Below are positions 60,501 to 64,000 of a stretch of 64,000 nucleotides of DNA, piece by piece. A program made the translations under genes and the position numbers. Source of the stretch: Marthasterias glacialis (Eukaryota; Echinodermata; Asteroidea; Forcipulatida; Asteriidae); NCBI GenBank assembly GCA_911728455.2, contig OU452227.1, positions 18,740,110-18,804,109 of the forward strand, given 5' to 3'. Within the stretch, counting starts at the first letter, position 1. Each line of letters begins with the position of its first letter. The notes under the pieces were generated by a model. The model was not told the origin of the DNA. It saw nothing but the letters and a program-made list of their open reading frames with translations, and did no database searches.

Positions 60501-63500
60501 TGAATGCGAAGGCACAGTGAATTTGATGTCACAAATTTGTGACGAACTATTTGCTCAACTTGAACTGTGTTGAACTTTTTGCAAAATTGCTGCAAATACA
60601 GGCGAGTGACGTCAAATTCGCTTCGCCATTGCGTTCGCGTGAAGTATGAAACGGGCTTAACTTTGTTGAAACTCTAATGATGAAGGCTTTACGTCCTTTC
60701 TGAAGGACAAAGCAATATTGGTTAAGTGACTTGCTCAAGGACACCAGTGACAGGACCGGGACTTGAACCCACACTCTGCTGATCAGAAACACCAGGGCTT
60801 GAATCCAGTGTGCTAGACCGCTCAGCCAGGTCATACAATATAGAAGTCTGAAATTCGTGACCCACAAAGTGCAAATTAAGGCTTAAGTGACCGCCTGGCA
60901 GACTGACGATGACTTGTGATACCAAAAAATCCAGCAATACCTGGGCTCGATTTCACACAACACTCTGATTCATCTTAAGATGAGTTGTCAACAGTGCCAT
61001 AGTGATTTGTTTTGTGCCTCACACTTTCCGATCTTGAAACTAAGATCAATCTTAGCTCTTGATGAAAATCGAGCCCTCGGCTATAAACCATGGAATAGTT
61101 TCATAAAAACATGAGTACCAATTCAGGCACTTGGAGAATTCATTTAATATACTTACAATCAAAATTGCAAAGCTGGTCAAGTGATCACAGTGGCATACTT
61201 TTGCTTCGCCTACACCCTTGTCTTCAGCTAAAGTACAGCCCTTTGTCGACCAATTACCAACTGAGTTACCAGCGACCAAGGTAGGATCCCAAAAGACACA
61301 GACCGTATCGGCAGCGCTGGTGTTCTGATTACGGGAAAAAAATGGTACGATTAGGGAACCTTAACTTTTAATGATTATACAAATGGTTGATTTGTGATTT
61401 TGTTTCCCCGTTAACATAGCTGTTGGAAACGCTCACGTGTTGCTGATCAGGTGTGCAGTGGACGGGGCTTACTGAAACTGTCCAATGTCATTTAGCCATA
61501 CAAGTAAGTACAGACAGCAAGTTAAGTGCAAATAGACCGATCCATTAAGCCCTACCCACCTTATGGCTTGTTGAAATTTTTTAAAGGAGCTAGTTGTTGA
61601 TATTTTGTAATAGGATTTTAACAGGGGATCCCTGTAGAGCCGCTTCCCAGGTTGTATTGTAAACTTGGGTGTGGTCCCTGGTTATACGGCAGTTTTAGGT
61701 TGAATGGCTTCCGACTGGCACCCCTGAACAAAGATATTGACAAGATTAAGAGACTGCCAACATCAGTACTAGATAGCTCAGTTGGTAAAGCACCAGCACG
61801 TTAACCTGGAGGTTGCAGGTTCAAATCCATTCTGGTCAACTTTGCTTTGTTCACCCAAAAAAAGGATTTCAATGTGTCAGCATTTTAGGGTGCACAGTTG
61901 TGGTCAGTTCAAGAGGAGTTCAATCTCTATAGCTGCAGTCGTTTATTACAAGTGCAACATTGAGGGATAAGCTTTTCAGTGATTTTCCTTTCGAGGTTGA
62001 GTGGGGGGAGGGGAACGGGGGAGAGGGGGGTGTATGGAAGCAAGTTTTCAGACTTGTGGTCTACCAATATCGCCACTGTATTCAATAATCAAAGCAATAA
62101 AATTATCTGTACGCACGTCACTGTGCTTAAAGGAAAGTTAAATCATTTTTAGTCAAGAGATTGACCAAGTTTTAGTCTGGATGTTGTTGTTCAACTTGGT
62201 TTAGTGCTTCACCAACTAAAAATCAGGAATAAAAACACACTGCAATCTCAACATCAGAAAGAACTTCTTCACACATAGGACAATCACCCACTGGAACGCC
62301 CCCTTCCCAGCTCATGTTGTATTGGCCAAAACAATCTCTTGGTTTTAGAGATTGTACGATGAACATAAAGTGGCTATCAAGGAGCCAGTTTGGCTTGCTG
62401 GCCCTTCAAGTTGCCCACCTGTCTCATCCAGATGAGCAGTGCTATGGTGAGTTGCTGTGAGTTACTTGCCAACTGAGGCTGGCTAAAAATGCAGACTCTT
62501 TTTTTTTTGGGGGGGTAGGGGTATGAGTTTGGACAGACCTTAGGATATCAAAAATTAAACTTAACTTACATTTAGTGGTCTAAATGAGGTAACTACGGGA
62601 TCAAATAGATTCGTCACTTGTTTTCCTTTCCCTGCAAGACTTCCTGATATCACTCGACTGTTAACGTTGAGACCTTTACGCTGTGATACCTGAAAGAGCT
62701 TGGTGTTCTGGTACACCACGAAAATGACTGGCAGGGGGGCTGTAGAATTTGCAACGTCTGAAAAGTATACAATCCCCAAAACAAAACCAATCAAAGTGTG
62801 TCATGAAGTTTTGCAAGTTGCACATTGATAAGTAGCCTATTATGTAAGCATGATTTGAAACTTTGCTTGATAGAGATACAGTCTAGTAAGGCTTGTGGTA
62901 GCATTTTTCTGTGTTTAAGGAATAAGATGATATTTTTTGTGAGGCTGGTGAATGTTTTCCACATTCATGTCAGCCATTTAAAGGTCCCAAACTGCCAGTG
63001 CAGTACTGAGTTGCGAGTGCGATCGTTTTTTTTTTGTCAACTGCTTTTGGGAAAAATGGCCTCTCCAGGGTAAACTGTAGAGGGTGCACTACACTGTGAA
63101 ATGCACATATCGAAGAGGATGCCCTGTTTAAATAAAGCAACACATAAATAAAATAAACAAATGAAATAAATAAAGTAAAAAATAAGTATTTTGGCATTTT
63201 CAATATTTGAAACACTTGAACAGTGAAAGAAGAGATTGTGTGAAATACCTATTGCGATAGCTTCCTCTGGTAATAAAATTGACGCTTCAGCCTGAACCAC
63301 AGGTATCTGGTCATCGCCTATGAACAATTTCTCATCATTGTTCTGTAATGTATCATCAATGTTTCCATCTTCAGGTATGGAGGCGAAACCCACACTCTCA
63401 CTATAGCTCTGTGGACTTAAACTTACGACTTCTACAACGATGTTATCCCTGGTTGAGCTGATGTTGTCGCGTGGGAATGTTAACTGAGATTCAAAAGCCT

Positions 63501-64000
63501 GTAAGATCTTTGCTGATGCGGATTGGTTTGAGGAGAACATTTCATCTGCGATGTTCAAGATGTTGTCTACAGATTCTATAAATTTTTCAGTCACCTTTCA
63601 ATGAGGATTTGAAAAGACAACTTCAAAAATCTTACAGCTGCAATATGACTTTTTACAAATACCAATGTTTATCATTTCAACATATCTTATTAATTCTGAA
63701 ATAAACTGTGCAGACTAACAGCTGTTTCCCATAAAAGTGCAAGGTTTGATTTCCTCCACTTGTTCAAGCAATGTAAATGTAAATCAAAGGTTCTGCGAGC
63801 GAGATTTGGAAAATTTGACAAATTTAGCAGAACACACTGCAAAACATGGTTGAAAGCAGGCGCATGGCCCTGACTAACGTCAACCAATAGAGGGCTTTAC
63901 ATCCAATTTGGGGAGGGGCTACATAGACAACTTTGCAAATACTTTTTACATTTATATGGGGATGCAAGTGTTTAGCCGTGGAACGAGGTGCATGCTAGTC
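57091..64000 (-). CDS. Gene B: adhesion GPCR C-terminal half (GAIN, GPS, 7TM), 5' end outside window
   Basis: Seven minus-strand exons join in consistent phase: 63594-63249 (0 to 1), 62757-62570 (1 to 0), 61324-61157 (0 to 0), 60168-60059 (0 to 2), 59314-59055 (2 to 1), 58605-58524 (1 to 2), 57556-57091 (2 to stop). The product has a GAIN domain, a GPS with the cleavage motif HLT, seven hydrophobic segments of the adhesion/secretin class and a short serine-rich tail. It is the tandem paralogue of gene A and should be a self-cleaved surface receptor, with the peptide after the cleavage site (TSFAILIVS) as tethered agonist. The ligand is unknown. The gene lies about 21 kb upstream of the gene A start codon on the same strand. 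Confidence 0.9.
57740..58015. mobile_element. tRNA-derived SINE (family S1), rearranged pair
   Basis: The left part (about 57750-57825) is the S1 tail in minus orientation. The right part (57860-58010) is the S1 body in plus orientation, ending inside box A (GGATAGCTCAGTTGGTACG). The inverted junction resembles the one at 2338. Confidence 0.75.
58524..58605 (-). CDS. Gene B exon: transmembrane helix 4 and second extracellular loop
   Basis: An 82-bp exon, phase 1 to 2, coding for GFPALIVFFTLVVPYFVSG and NVPERK. The start G-x-P-A is the usual start of TM4 in this class. Acceptor CTCACAG, donor ATA/GTAAGT. Both phases match the neighbouring exons. Confidence 0.85.
58985..59047 (-). mobile_element. 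tRNA-like SINE fragment (family S2)
   Basis: A short box A side remnant (CGTGGCCAAGAGGTCTAGAG ... GGTGTTTCTGATCAG on the minus strand) ending just below the last base of the TM2-3 exon at 59055. Confidence 0.65.
59055..59314 (-). CDS. Gene B exon: transmembrane helices 2 and 3
   Basis: A 260-bp exon, phase 2 to 1. It codes for PRKTLLNLCVSLILLYVVFL (first loop and TM2), then CIIFAALIHYFFLSSVCWSS and EAMLCFYLL (TM3) with the conserved TM3 region FFLxxxxW of adhesion GPCRs. Acceptor ATTCAG, donor GGG/GTGAGT. Confidence 0.92.
60059..60168 (-). CDS. Gene B exon: transmembrane helix 1
   Basis: A 110-bp exon, phase 0 to 2, coding for SHHGDAMDIVLDILSKIG followed by GISIAALILTILTTLNS, a hydrophobic helix in the place of TM1. 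Acceptor TTTAG, donor CAAG/GTGAGT. Too short to stand out as an ORF; found from context and phase. Confidence 0.85.
60481..60657. mobile_element. Short MITE in gene B intron
   Basis: Inverted ends AGCCCAGTTCATACTTCA and TGAAGTATGAAACGGGCT, with TAA directly outside both ends. Confidence 0.8.
60660..60845 (-). mobile_element. tRNA-like SINE (family S2)
   Basis: On the minus strand TGGCTGAGCGGTCTAGCACA, GTGTGGGTTCAAGTCCCGG, TGTCCTTGAGCAAGTCACT. It lies in an intron of gene B. Confidence 0.8.
60943..61076. mobile_element. Short MITE in gene B intron
   Basis: Inverted ends GGGCTCGATTTCACACAA and GATGAAAATCGAGCCC, with internal palindromic TCTTAAGATGA and CTAAGATCAATCTTAG. Confidence 0.75.
61157..61324 (-). 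CDS. Gene B exon: GPS autoproteolysis motif
   Basis: A 168-bp phase 0-0 exon coding for CVFWDPT, then GNWSTKGC, then VCHCDHLTSFAILI. The four GPS cysteines, both tryptophans and the cleavage tripeptide HLT are all present, so self-cleavage between L and T is expected. The residues after the cut are the start of the tethered agonist. Confidence 0.93.
61620..61870 (+). mobile_element. tRNA-derived SINE (family S1)
   Basis: GGGATCCCTGTAGAGCCGCTT, GGTTGAATGGCTTCCGACTG, AGATAGCTCAGTTGGTAAAG, GGTTCAAATCC and the tail CTTTGTTCACCC. Confidence 0.85.
61871..62569. other. Gene B intron, no feature recognised
   Basis: Contains a G-rich patch (62003-62030) and otherwise unremarkable sequence between the GPS exon and the GAIN-B exon. 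Confidence 0.5.
62570..62757 (-). CDS. Gene B exon: GAIN subdomain B
   Basis: A 188-bp exon, phase 1 to 0, coding for DVANSTAPLPVIFVVYQNTKLF ending at FRPLN. It contains VNSRVISGSL, the GAIN-B motif LxSxVISxSL. Acceptor TTTTCAG, donor AAT/GTAAGT. It lies between the first GAIN exon and the GPS exon, as in other adhesion GPCRs. Confidence 0.85.
63249..63594 (-). CDS. Gene B exon: GAIN domain
   Basis: A 346-bp exon, phase 0 to 1, coding for VTEKFIESVDNILNIADEMF, then QLTFPRDNISSTRDNIVVEV and ending EASILLPEEAIAI. The last part matches the typical GAIN strand x-x-S-I-x-L-P. Acceptor TTGAAAG, donor ATAG/GTATTT. Confidence 0.85.
63924..64000. mobile_element. Palindromic MITE, gene B counterpart, cut by window edge
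   Basis: Same left arm and flanks as 410-486, so the insertion predates the receptor gene duplication. Confidence 0.8.

Overview
The window looks like nuclear DNA of a marine deuterostome invertebrate, most likely an echinoderm; this is inference. The supporting signs are small phase-1 EGF and HYR exons spread over long AT-rich introns, an adhesion-type GPCR that joins HYR, EGF and GAIN modules, a CR1/L2-like LINE whose ORF carries an N-terminal 2A-like motif and a PHD-like finger, a Ty3/Gypsy element, and many tRNA-derived SINEs and MITEs. There is no bacterial or viral gene organisation.

Two paralogous receptor genes lie head-to-tail on the minus strand. Gene A starts at 35688 and runs off the left edge. 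It encodes a signal peptide, a Reeler domain (exons 35688-35481, 33718-33454, 30042-29975), eight EGF and four HYR modules on symmetric phase-1 exons, a linker and the beginning of the GAIN region. Gene B enters from the right edge and ends at 57091. It supplies the matching C-terminal part: GAIN, an intact GPS (cleavage motif HLT), seven transmembrane segments and a serine-rich tail. The last 77 bases of gene A and their flanking intron (1-486) are nearly identical to 63519-64000 in gene B, so this is a tandem gene duplication cut at equivalent places by the window.

Gene A is also growing internally. EGF exons at 29.3, 28.8 and 26.8 kb are tandem copies associated with a SINE. A block of 4845 bp holding EGF-HYR-EGF is duplicated (14321-19948 and 19949-24793). 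The left copy differs in length by exactly two TTAA-flanked MITE insertions. The three duplicated exon pairs differ at 12 bases by eye, all of them amino-acid changing.

Introns and the intergenic region are full of mobile DNA: a foldback element with TIRs made of TCGCCCCC repeats inside a SINE (2379-3621), the LINE (about 4588-8600), a pogo-like TIR element (10323-11183), TTAA MITEs, palindromic MITEs, and a Gypsy element with one nonsense codon in pol (39037-44999). Between the genes (46.36-57.04 kb) is a head-to-tail array of six related elements. Each begins with CTAG, a short hairpin and GGTGTTCGG, carries internal palindromes CTTCCGGTTT..ACCGGAAG, and some end in hairpins GGTGTTC..GAACACC. 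They resemble Helitron-like (helentron/HINE) nonautonomous elements and are the most unusual structure here. Their terminal hairpin array ends about 55 bp past the stop codon of gene B.
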